64,000 nucleotides of DNA from Colimorpha sp045640985. GTDB taxonomy: Bacteria; Bacteroidota; Bacteroidia; Bacteroidales; P3. Shown in pieces: positions 32,534 through 40,422 of this stretch. The translations under genes and the position numbers were made by a program. The DNA is taken from contig JAZUFZ010000048.1 of assembly GCA_045640985.1 (NCBI GenBank), positions 62,001 through 126,000 on the forward strand, given 5' to 3'. The notes beneath the pieces are model-generated. The model was not told the DNA's origin. It saw nothing but the letters and a program-made list of their open reading frames with translations, and did not search any database. How positions within the stretch are numbered: position 1 is the first letter of the stretch; the number at the start of each line of letters is the position of its first letter.

Positions 32534-33119
32534 TTATCCTAAAAGAGTAGCCCTTACGGGGGGAATAGGCTGTGGTAAGACCACGGTTTTGAAAGAATTC
32601 CGGCGTCTTGGCGTGCCTTGCTTCATAGCTGACGAAGTGGCGGGTGCGTATTATGCAGAAGATGGTTTCAAAACTGAAATCCGACAGATGTTTGGTGGCA
32701 GTGTCTTCGATGGGCAAGGAAATGTGGACAAAAAGTTGGTTGCCGATATCGTATTCAACGATCAGGAAAAACTTGCCCGACTGAATGCTCTGGTTCATCC
32801 TCGCATAAAAGCTGATTTTGAACAATGGACACAAAAGCAGGATAGCATGTATGTCGTTCTGGAGTGTGCTATATTGTACGAAGCGGGATTTGATACATTG
32901 GTAGATAAGGTCGTGTGCGTCTATATAGATGAATCGGAACGCCTTACCCGGCTCTTGGAGCGCGATCAGACAACCATGGAGTCTATCAAGTCTCGGATGC
33001 GACACCAGCTCCCGGCAGAAGAAAAAATGGACCGTGCAGATTGGGTGATATTGAATTATGAAGGAAATCCGAGAAGCCGTCAGGTGGCTTATATAGACAA
33101 AAAAATCAGAGAAATATGA
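32517..33119 (+). CDS. coaE: Dephospho-CoA kinase
   Basis: This is a 200-residue P-loop kinase that phosphorylates dephospho-CoA in the last step of coenzyme A synthesis. Walker A is GGIGCGKTT (residues 15-23). The CoA-binding and lid parts are FIADEVAGAYY (DxD-like), VVLECAILYEAGFD and the RLLERDQTT...RMRHQLPAEEKM segment. It overlaps the YbbR gene by 17 nt and the next gene by 4 nt (ATGA), so all three are coupled. Confidence 0.95.
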   Translation: MSSSNSYPKRVALTGGIGCGKTTVLKEFRRLGVPCFIADEVAGAYYAEDGFKTEIRQMFGGSVFDGQGNVDKKLVADIVFNDQEKLARLNALVHPRIKADFEQWTQKQDSMYVVLECAILYEAGFDTLVDKVVCVYIDESERLTRLLERDQTTMESIKSRMRHQLPAEEKMDRADWVILNYEGNPRSRQVAYIDKKIREI

Positions 33120-35674
33120 AACAATTATTACTGTTCTCAGTCTTAATTCTTTTGCTTATCCATCCAACCAGGATTCAGGCGCAGAAAGCGCAATGGGTGG
33201 ATTCTGTGATGCATCACCTTTCGCTGAAGGAACAGATAGCACAGTTGATGGTGGTCAGGGTTCCGCTCAATATGTCGGAGAAAGAGCAGCATCAGTTCGT
33301 AAAAGAATTTATTAAAAAACATGAGGTAGGAGGGGTATGCTTCTTTGCCGGTGATGCAACCACACAGTTGTCGCAAACTCGTCAATTTCAAAAGATTTCA
33401 GATATTCCGTTGTTGATAACCACCGACGGTGAGTGGGGATTGGGTATGCGACTGAAGGATTGTTATAGTTTCCCGCGGCAGATGCTTATGGGAGCTCTGC
33501 CTTCAGAAGATGACGAACTGATATTTGCAGTAGGGGCTGAAATAGGCCGTCAATGCAGAAATATGGGTATTCATATTAATTTTGCTCCTGTAGTAGATCT
33601 GAACAGTAATCCCAAAAATCCAGTAATTGGAATCCGGTCTTTTGGTGAGGATGCAGTGCGAGTAGGACACAAGGGTATTCTCTATATGCAGGGTATGCAG
33701 AGCGAAGGCGTTATGGCGGTAGCAAAACATTTCCCTGGCCATGGTGATACAGATGCCGACAGCCATTTAGGCTTGCCCGTTGTAAATCATTCCCGCAAGG
33801 AAATATTCTCTAATGATCTGGCTCCATTCAAGGCTGTGATTGATGCTGGTGTTGGTGGAGTTATGGTAGCTCATCTTCAGGTGGATGCCCTGGATAATCG
33901 CCCCGCAAGACCATCTTCTCTATCTTATCCTATTATCAAAGGCATTCTTCGCGATTCCTTGAATTTTCAGGGACTGGTGATTACTGACGGTCTCGATATG
34001 AAAGGTGTTACCAAGTATTATAATCAGGGGCAAGGTGAGTTGCAGGCACTTTTGGCAGACAACGATATATTGCTGCTTCCACCAGATGTTGAAGCGGGAA
34101 TTGATGCGATTTATAAAGCTGCAAAAAATGATAAGGAGATTAGACTTCTAATTGAGCGTAAGTGCCGTAAGATACTCGAAACTAAATATGAATACGGATT
34201 AAATCATCTTGATGTTTCCAATCTTCATACGCCCACCGAAGAAGATTGGAAAAGGTGTGATTCCATAGCATACCAGATAGCCCTGCGAGGCATTACATTG
34301 CTGAATAATCGGGGATGGAAACCAGGAATGCCAGTTCTGGAACATTACGGAACACCCTATAAACTTAAGCCCAATTGTGATAGCATTCCTATATTAATGG
34401 CATACGAAGATTCTCCCGTTGTGAGAAGGGCTGCTCAGGACCTGCTTTCCGGGAAAGCCCCATTCAAAGGCCGTATGCCTGTCCGTGCTGCCGGGTTTGA
34501 GGTGGGTGACGGCGCTCCTATACCTGTTACTGAAGTGGTGGATTACTACGAACTGCTGCCTGCTGCAGGTATGGATTCTACTTGCTTTAAGGAAATAGAC
34601 GCATTGGTGAAACATGGTATCGAAGCTGAAGCTTATCCTGGCTGCAGACTCTTGGTCGCCAAAAATGGTAAGGTGGTCTATAATAGGGCTTACGGACACT
34701 TTACCTACGATACTGCTTCAACTCCTGTAACCTTGAACACAATGTATGATCTGGCATCCCTTACCAAGGTAACTGCAACTACAATCGCCGTGATGAAACT
34801 CGTGGATGCAGGAAAGGTAAAACTCGATGATGCGCTCTCTATGTATCTCCCGTATCTAAAACATTCCAACAAGAAAAAAATCACAATCCGTGAAGTCTTA
34901 AGCCATTTTGCACGACTGATAGCTTTCGACTCCTACTATCTCCAGGCACAATATTCCGATACGCCTAAGGATTATATCCTCCAGAAAATCGCCGAGAGCA
35001 AACTGGGCCCCAGACATAAATATGTCTATAGCGATTTTGGATTCATCCTCCTTGCGGATATGGTCGAACAGGTAAGTGGACAATCTCTGGATGTTTTCAT
35101 GGATGAGCATTTTTACAAACCAATGGGTATGAACCATACTTCATTCAACCCTCTGGAAAACGGATTTTCAATTGACAGTATCGCCCCGACGGAACTTGAT
35201 AATACCTACCGTCATCGTCTGGTACAGGGAACCGTACATGACCAGAACGCCGACGCTATGGGTGGTGTGAGTGGACATGCCGGCTTGTTTTCTACAGCCG
35301 ATGATATTGCAAAGCTTTATATCATGCTGCTGAACGGCGGACAGTATGACGGTGTGCAATATCTCAGTAAGGAGGTGATAACGATGTTCAACTGTCGTTA
35401 TTATTCCCTTTTCGGAAACCGTCGTGCGCTTGGATTCGACAAACCGCTCATCAACTCCCCGAGTACCCATGTGTCGCCCGCAGTCTCGCAGAGCAGTTTC
35501 GGCCATACTGGATTTACCGGCACTATGATATGGGCAGACCCGAAGGAAGACCTTCTTTATATTTTCTTCTCCAACCGTGTTTATCCAAATGCGACTCCGA
35601 ACAAGCTGGCCCAGATGAATATCCGAACCGATATACAGACACTTATCTATCAATCACTACAAAGCGCAGAATAA
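33116..35674 (+). CDS. GH3 beta-N-acetylglucosaminidase / class C beta-lactamase-like fusion
   Basis: This is an 852-residue exported protein with a signal peptide ending about IQAQ. Residues 30-360 are a GH3 N-terminal barrel of NagZ type, with KHFPGHGDT at 204-212 (the catalytic His-Asp loop) and nucleophile D291 in VITDGLDMKG. Residues about 485-850 are a serine beta-lactamase/transpeptidase-like domain with SLTK (S548, K551) and a YSD motif. The GH3 C-terminal domain that normally joins them is cut down. After ITLLNNRG (about 400) the chain jumps to the end of that domain (YGTPYKL...AYEDSPVVRRAAQDLLSG). A role in peptidoglycan turnover is likely. It overlaps coaE by 4 nt. Confidence 0.88.
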   Translation: MKQLLLFSVLILLLIHPTRIQAQKAQWVDSVMHHLSLKEQIAQLMVVRVPLNMSEKEQHQFVKEFIKKHEVGGVCFFAGDATTQLSQTRQFQKISDIPLLITTDGEWGLGMRLKDCYSFPRQMLMGALPSEDDELIFAVGAEIGRQCRNMGIHINFAPVVDLNSNPKNPVIGIRSFGEDAVRVGHKGILYMQGMQSEGVMAVAKHFPGHGDTDADSHLGLPVVNHSRKEIFSNDLAPFKAVIDAGVGGVMVAHLQVDALDNRPARPSSLSYPIIKGILRDSLNFQGLVITDGLDMKGVTKYYNQGQGELQALLADNDILLLPPDVEAGIDAIYKAAKNDKEIRLLIERKCRKILETKYEYGLNHLDVSNLHTPTEEDWKRCDSIAYQIALRGITLLNNRGWKPGMPVLEHYGTPYKLKPNCDSIPILMAYEDSPVVRRAAQDLLSGKAPFKGRMPVRAAGFEVGDGAPIPVTEVVDYYELLPAAGMDSTCFKEIDALVKHGIEAEAYPGCRLLVAKNGKVVYNRAYGHFTYDTASTPVTLNTMYDLASLTKVTATTIAVMKLVDAGKVKLDDALSMYLPYLKHSNKKKITIREVLSHFARLIAFDSYYLQAQYSDTPKDYILQKIAESKLGPRHKYVYSDFGFILLADMVEQVSGQSLDVFMDEHFYKPMGMNHTSFNPLENGFSIDSIAPTELDNTYRHRLVQGTVHDQNADAMGGVSGHAGLFSTADDIAKLYIMLLNGGQYDGVQYLSKEVITMFNCRYYSLFGNRRALGFDKPLINSPSTHVSPAVSQSSFGHTGFTGTMIWADPKEDLLYIFFSNRVYPNATPNKLAQMNIRTDIQTLIYQSLQSAE

Positions 35675-35696
35675 CGAAAATTTAATTAATACATAC

Positions 35697-36500
35697 ATGG
35701 CATTTACAAAATGGATTTTCTGTGGGTTGGGATGGGCTTTTTATGGCCCTATCGGAGCAGTACTTGGATATATATTAGGTAAGTCCATATCGGGAGATGA
35801 TTCAGTTCGCCGTCAGCAGATTGGCGGGGGAGGACATTCCCGTCATTATGGCCCTTATCGCAATACGGGTACCACGAACGATATTCATGCAGCCCTGCTG
35901 GTGCTCATCGCTGCCGTCATGAAAGCTGACGGGTCAGTCAAGAAGTCGGAACTTGACTATGTGAAGCGCTTTCTCCTCCAGAACTACGGAGAAGCACAGG
36001 CAAAAGAACTTCTGGTTACCTTGCGGGACATTGTGAAACAGGACATCCCCGTTACGAAGATTTGTATCCAGATCAAGATGAATACCAATTACACCACGCG
36101 CTATCATATAGTGGATTTTCTGTTCGGTATCGCTGATTCTGATGACGAGATTCATTCTTCCGAGATTGCGATGCTGCGCACCATCTGCAATGCGTTAGGC
36201 ATCAATTCCTCCGATTATGCTTCCATATATGCACGGCACACACCAGGTTCTTACTCTCGGTCGTCCAATTCCAGTTCCACCTCAGGACGCCAGTATTCCA
36301 AAGATCCCTATCAGGTATTAGGCGTTTCCCGTGAGGCCTCTGATGAAGAGATCAAGAAAGCCTACCGTCGTCTCGCCATGAAATATCATCCCGACAAGGT
36401 AGAAGGTATGGGCGAGGAAATCAAGAAGAACGCCGAAGCGCAGTTCCGCGAAATCAACGAAGCCTACGAGCAGATAAAATCACTCCGCAACATGAAGTGA
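35697..36500 (+). CDS. TerB-like domain plus DnaJ domain protein (DjlA-like)
   Basis: This is a 267-residue protein. The N terminus is a Gly-rich hydrophobic segment (WIFCGLGWAFYGPIGAVLGYILG). A TerB/DjlA-type helical domain follows (DIHAALLVLIAAVMKADGSVKKSELDYVKRFL..., about 60-185), then a Ser-rich linker. The C-terminal J domain has the HPD motif in AMKYHPDKVEG. J domains stimulate Hsp70 ATPase, so this is probably a membrane-associated co-chaperone like DjlA. It is 22 nt after the NagZ-like gene, and its end overlaps the convergent MATE gene by 21 nt. Confidence 0.9.
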   Translation: MAFTKWIFCGLGWAFYGPIGAVLGYILGKSISGDDSVRRQQIGGGGHSRHYGPYRNTGTTNDIHAALLVLIAAVMKADGSVKKSELDYVKRFLLQNYGEAQAKELLVTLRDIVKQDIPVTKICIQIKMNTNYTTRYHIVDFLFGIADSDDEIHSSEIAMLRTICNALGINSSDYASIYARHTPGSYSRSSNSSSTSGRQYSKDPYQVLGVSREASDEEIKKAYRRLAMKYHPDKVEGMGEEIKKNAEAQFREINEAYEQIKSLRNMK

Positions 36501-37844
36501 TTTTCGCTTCCACACACAGATTTCGGCTATGAATGTGAGCACTTCCGCACAAGGTACGGCGAGCCAGAGTCCCTCTATTCCCAGCCATTTTGGAAGCAGC
36601 AGGAATGCCGCTACAAGTGCCACCACTCCGCGCAGCAGCATAAGAATGGTCGCGATTGATGCGCGTTCCGTACTCTGGAAATAGCCTATAGCAGAAAGGT
36701 TAAATGCCACAAACACAAATCCAATGGCATAGTAGGGAAGTCCGTGTGCCGCGAGTGCTGCACATCCGCTGTCGCCTGGAAGGAATATACTGATGATCGT
36801 GTGCGGCATTATACAGAATATAGCCGTTACTATCGCGCCGAATCCCAGACTGATGCTCACACTATGGCGGAACGTCTGTCTTACCCGCTGCGTTTCACCC
36901 GCGCCATAGTTGTAACTGATGATCGGCTGGGCAGACTGTGCTACGGCGCTGTAAATCATATACACCAGCGGGAAGAGATAGCATATCACACTATAGGCCG
37001 CAATGCCCTCATCGCCAAGATACCGTCCGAATGCCAGATTTCCCGTCAGCATCATTACCGATATTGCCAGTTCTCCCACAAATGCGGAGAATCCCAGTTT
37101 GAGCATATAGCCCACATTCCGGAGGGTCAGTCTCAGACTTGTCCAACTTCTCTTCAGTCGGTACAGTTTCAGACTGTCGGCCTTGAAAATCATATACCAG
37201 CCAGTCATAAGTGCCCCGACGCCTGATCCGATGTCGGTAGCCAGCGCGGCTCCCATAAGTCCCCAGCCGCACGGAAAGATGAATACATAGTCAAGCACGA
37301 TATTGATGAGTGCGGGAAGAATGTTTGCGCACGCGGCAAATTTCGGCGAGCCGTCCAGCCTTATCACAAATTCTCCCACAATCTGTACCGTCAGGAACAG
37401 ACAAGTGGGTATGAACCAGAGGTAGTACTGCTGTGCGGCTTCCATAAGTTCGTCTGAAACGCCCAGCAGGGGCAGTATCTGTCCCGGCATTGTGTACATC
37501 ACCACGCCCAGCACTATGGCAAGCAGAATACACGACCCGAACGCCTGGGTCACGTTGATGCGTGCCGCTTTCGTGTTCTGCTTTGAGAGATGTATGGCGG
37601 CCACCACACTACATCCGATCCCGAACATCATTCCTATTCCCGTCAGAATCATCATGATAGGGGCAATCATGTTCACGCAGGCCAGTCCGTCTGGTCCCAC
37701 GCCGTGGCCGATAAAGATTCCGTCTGTGAGGGTAAATGCCGCATTGAAGCACATTCCAAGGAGGGTCGGAATGAAGATGCTTCTGAATAATCTGGGTATA
37801 TCACATTTCCCGAAATCTATATTGTCTCTGTTGTCGTATGCCAT
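36480..37844 (-). CDS. MATE family efflux transporter
   Basis: This is a 454-residue inner-membrane transporter with twelve hydrophobic segments. The N-terminal part is FRSIFIPTLLGMCFNAAFTLTDGIFIGHGVG, a typical MATE first helix pair, and the second half starts near LRNVGYMLKLGFSAFVGELA. It is distinct from the transporter at 24534. The substrate is not predictable. It is monocistronic with a good minus-strand promoter (37894-37925) about 50 nt upstream, and its 3' end overlaps the TerB-DnaJ gene tail to tail. Confidence 0.92.
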   Translation of the reverse strand: MAYDNRDNIDFGKCDIPRLFRSIFIPTLLGMCFNAAFTLTDGIFIGHGVGPDGLACVNMIAPIMMILTGIGMMFGIGCSVVAAIHLSKQNTKAARINVTQAFGSCILLAIVLGVVMYTMPGQILPLLGVSDELMEAAQQYYLWFIPTCLFLTVQIVGEFVIRLDGSPKFAACANILPALINIVLDYVFIFPCGWGLMGAALATDIGSGVGALMTGWYMIFKADSLKLYRLKRSWTSLRLTLRNVGYMLKLGFSAFVGELAISVMMLTGNLAFGRYLGDEGIAAYSVICYLFPLVYMIYSAVAQSAQPIISYNYGAGETQRVRQTFRHSVSISLGFGAIVTAIFCIMPHTIISIFLPGDSGCAALAAHGLPYYAIGFVFVAFNLSAIGYFQSTERASIATILMLLRGVVALVAAFLLLPKWLGIEGLWLAVPCAEVLTFIAEICVWKRKSLHVAE

Positions 37845-37893
37845 AATCTAATCTGCTTTTATGTTGCTGTTATTCGATTGTCGAAATATTTTG

Positions 37894-37925
37894 CAAAATT
37901 ACAACAAATTTTCCATACGGGCAAA
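37894..37925 (-). promoter_or_regulatory. Promoter of the second MATE gene
   Basis: On the minus strand, TTTG (37922-37925), a 20-nt spacer and TAATTTTG (37894-37901), about 50 nt before the start. Confidence 0.75.
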
Positions 37926-38027
37926 TTAAATTATTTCGTCTTACTATTTTATGTATCCGCTGGCGGAAATAATGCAGCGGTACATATAATCCTTTCTCCG
38001 GGGCTTGTTTCTCAGGCTTTTTACTGG

Positions 38028-38146
38028 AGTAACTCCCTTCTATCTTCTTTTTATCTCCATATTAACTTCTTTTTATCTCCTTTCCTAAGAATAAGAGATA
38101 GAAAAAAGATAAAAAGAAGATGAAAAAAAGATAGAAGGGAGTTACC
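38028..38146. repeat. 119-bp nested palindrome, copy 3
   Basis: Differs from copy 1 at only two of 119 positions (first base and about position 95). The 590-nt divergent spacer 37845-38434 is a cluster of repeats. TATCCGCTGGCGGAAAT at about 37951 resembles the end of the 3694 element. Then come this palindrome, the 26-nt word at 38148, array D at 38241 and the promoter at 38378. No gene is seen in it. Confidence 0.9.
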
Positions 38147-38147
38147 C

Positions 38148-38173
38148 CTTACAAGTAGCTGTATTACAGCAGG
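38148..38173. repeat. 26-nt word shared with the 3694 element
   Basis: CTTACAAGTAGCTGTATTAC plus CAGCAGG-type tail. It matches the minus strand of 3799-3824 at 25 of 26 positions and is related to the bases after palindrome copy 1 (11929 onward). Confidence 0.75.
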
Positions 38174-38240
38174 GAAATGGGGAGGGGGTCTTTCTCGTAT
38201 CTGAGGCCGTCTTATACGGAGTCATCAAGAAGAAACCTCG

Positions 38241-38284
38241 GAAATACCACGGAGTTATCACGAAGATATAGCGGAGTCACCTGG
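38241..38284. repeat. 11-bp tandem array D (4 units)
   Basis: Units GAAATACCACG, GAGTTATCACG, AAGATATAGCG, GAGTCACCTGG, in the same orientation as array A, lying 95 nt after palindrome copy 3. Confidence 0.8.
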
Positions 38285-38377
38285 GAGTTTCGCTTTTGCG
38301 ATACTTCAATCAGCTTCAATAGGTTTTATACTGTTCTGAGGGCTGTTACGGGTGTGGAGAATTTTGTTTATATATTT

Positions 38378-38408
38378 TTTGTCATATCAAAAAAAAATAG
38401 TATCTTTG
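38378..38408 (+). promoter_or_regulatory. Promoter of the SUMF1-like gene
   Basis: TTTG (38378-38381), 19-nt spacer, TATCTTTG (38401-38408), 26 nt before the ATG at 38435. Confidence 0.8.
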
Positions 38409-38434
38409 CAATTGATTTCTTATATTAAAGGCTG

Positions 38435-39478
38435 ATGAAAAAGATATTGCTGTTTTTATGGTGTACGTTGATAGTGAGTATGATACAGGGGCAGACTGTG
38501 TCGGATGTGAATTATGAACGCAATGGGAAAGAGTTGCGGATATGGTATAATCTGGACCGGAGCTGCGATATAAGAGTTCGCGTTTCGGTGGATAGCGGAG
38601 CAAATTTCAGTTATCCCCTGCAGAACGTGAGCGGTGATGTGGGGAAGGGGGTAAAGCCCGGAAAACGGGAAATCATAGCCTACGACCTGTATGAACTGCG
38701 TGGAGTGGCGGAAGATACCGCGCTGGTGAAGTTCAGCGTGGAGGTGGATGACGGAAGTGTGGAAATCCTGGTGGGAAACCTTGTGGTTCCGATGGTGTTC
38801 GTGGAAGGCGGTACGTTTACCATGGGCGGCCAGAAGGTGGGCGGATACACCTACGAGGAGGACCTGCCGAAGCACAAGGTTACGGTGAACGATTTCTATA
38901 TATGCAAATATGAGGTAACCCAGGACCTTTGGGAGGCCGTGATGGATACCAATCCTTCGCATTGGAACGGGAACGGAAGACTGCCCGTGGAACAGGTGTC
39001 GTGGAACGAGGTTCAGATATTCATCTCGCGTCTGAGTCAGCTTACGGGTCACAGGTTCCGTCTGCCGACCGAGGCGGAATGGGAATATGCGGCGCGGGGC
39101 GGATCGGCGGGAAAATCCCACAACGGCTATCCCGGCGGAGAAAAGGAGGCAGGGGAATATTGCTGGTATTGCGTGAACAGCCACGGTCATACACATCCGG
39201 TAGGAGAGAAGAAGCCCAACGAGTTGGGGTTGTATGATATGGGAGGCAACGTAATGGAATGGTGCAGCGACTGGCAGACCGCCTATTCTGCGGAGCCTCA
39301 GGATAACCCCAAGGGTCCTAAACACGGTGAAAACAAAGTACTTCGCGGCGGTTGCATCAACAGCCCTTCGTGGGGATGTACGGTGGGACACAGAAGCTGG
39401 TATATGCCCGAGTACGGATATGATTATACCGGTTTCCGCCTTGTGGTGGAAAGTATGATTGTGGAAGAAGGGGACTAA
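38435..39478 (+). CDS. SUMF1/FGE-sulfatase-domain exported protein
   Basis: This is a 347-residue protein with a signal peptide (MKKILLFLWCTLIVSMIQGQ). An Ig-like N-terminal domain spans about residues 21-115 and contains 'RVRVSVDSGANFSYPLQNVSGDVG'. A formylglycine-generating-enzyme-like (SUMF1) domain follows: MVFVEGGTFTMGG, ICKYEVTQDLWEAVM, PVEQVSWNEVQIFISRL, FRLPTEAEWEYAARGG, ELGLYDMGGNVMEWCSDW and GFRLVVES. The catalytic cysteine pair of true FGE is not present as a pair; only WGCTVGHR is seen. It is therefore more likely a binding or structural relative than an active sulfatase activator. hpt lies just downstream. Confidence 0.9.
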   Translation: MKKILLFLWCTLIVSMIQGQTVSDVNYERNGKELRIWYNLDRSCDIRVRVSVDSGANFSYPLQNVSGDVGKGVKPGKREIIAYDLYELRGVAEDTALVKFSVEVDDGSVEILVGNLVVPMVFVEGGTFTMGGQKVGGYTYEEDLPKHKVTVNDFYICKYEVTQDLWEAVMDTNPSHWNGNGRLPVEQVSWNEVQIFISRLSQLTGHRFRLPTEAEWEYAARGGSAGKSHNGYPGGEKEAGEYCWYCVNSHGHTHPVGEKKPNELGLYDMGGNVMEWCSDWQTAYSAEPQDNPKGPKHGENKVLRGGCINSPSWGCTVGHRSWYMPEYGYDYTGFRLVVESMIVEEGD

Positions 39479-39509
39479 AGCAGAAAATAAAAATCAAGAA
39501 TCAGAAGTT

Positions 39510-40049
39510 ATGGATGAGATAATACAGGTAAACGACAAGCAGTTCAGACTATATATTCCGCGGGAAGAGATACAGAAAGAGGTGAAGCGGGTGGCAGGGG
39601 AGATTTTCCGCGATTTCAAGGACAAGGATCCTATTATAATTGCAGAACTGAACGGCAGTTTCATGTTTATGACTGACCTTGTGCGGGAGTTGGATATGGA
39701 TACCGAGGTGGCGTTTGTGCGCTATACCTCATACGAGGGAATGCAGTCCTCCGGGACCGTCAAGCGGGTTATGGGCTTTCCGGAATCGGTGAAAGGAAGG
39801 CATGTGATTATTGTGGAAGATATTGTGGAAACGGGCATTTCTATGGATTATACGCTTGAAGACCTGAAGAAACTGGAACCCGCGAGTATCTCTGTCTGCT
39901 CGTTTTTCTTCAAACCCAACTGCTTCAAGCGGTCATTCAAGGTGGATTACATAGGCAGGGAAATTGAGGATGAGTTCATCGTTGGATACGGACTTGACTA
40001 TAACGGCAGGGGCCGCGGATACAGCGATGTGTATATATTATGCAAATAG
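39510..40049 (+). CDS. hpt: Hypoxanthine phosphoribosyltransferase
   Basis: This is a 179-residue purine-salvage enzyme that makes IMP or GMP from hypoxanthine or guanine and PRPP. The PRPP loop is VIIVEDIVETGISMDYTLEDL. The ELNGSFMFMTDLVREL and VRYTSYEGMQSSG segments match the type I PRTase core, and VKRVMGFPESVKGRHV precedes the PRPP loop. The frame is open to 39459, inside the preceding gene. The ATG at 39510 (MDEIIQVNDKQF) gives the family-standard N terminus. It starts 31 nt after the SUMF1-like gene. Confidence 0.93.
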   Translation: MDEIIQVNDKQFRLYIPREEIQKEVKRVAGEIFRDFKDKDPIIIAELNGSFMFMTDLVRELDMDTEVAFVRYTSYEGMQSSGTVKRVMGFPESVKGRHVIIVEDIVETGISMDYTLEDLKKLEPASISVCSFFFKPNCFKRSFKVDYIGREIEDEFIVGYGLDYNGRGRGYSDVYILCK

Positions 40050-40062
40050 GAATTGTGGAAAT

Positions 40063-40422
40063 ATGAAACGACGTATAAAAACAGGGCTCTTTATGCTGGC
40101 GATACTCTTTGCGGGATGTCAGCCAGAGGAGTTTACTCCGGATGAGAATCTATTGTATGGGAAATGGGTGATAAACAACACGGAATACTGGCGCTACAAC
40201 TCAGACCATACGGGTTCAACCTGGGATGAAAGAGACAGCGTCTATGAATGGGAGGCACAGCTCTTTACATGGGAACTTGAAGGGGCTCAGCTTACCCAGT
40301 ATCATAAGATGGAGAACAGTTCCGCCGTGGTGCCTAAAACCTATACTGTCGTGTCCCTTACTAAGGAGGAACTGCAGTATGAGGACTATTATGGTAATAT
40401 CAAAACATTCAGCCGCAGATGA
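40063..40422 (+). CDS. Lipocalin-like lipoprotein
   Basis: This is a 119-residue lipoprotein with a signal sequence MKRRIKTGLFMLAILFAGC (Cys19). The domain begins LYGKWVINNTEYWRYNSDHTG, the opening of the small lipocalin-like (Lipocalin_4/DUF) fold common among Bacteroidota surface lipoproteins, and ends TYTVVSLTKEELQYEDYYG. The start is placed at ATG 40063 because the upstream part of the frame lies inside hpt. The end overlaps the AsmA gene by 4 nt. Ligand unknown. Confidence 0.82.
   Translation: MKRRIKTGLFMLAILFAGCQPEEFTPDENLLYGKWVINNTEYWRYNSDHTGSTWDERDSVYEWEAQLFTWELEGAQLTQYHKMENSSAVVPKTYTVVSLTKEELQYEDYYGNIKTFSRR

Noticed and set aside
38456..39391. 311-codon minus-strand frame
   Set aside because: Antisense to the SUMF1-like gene. 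No recognisable domain.
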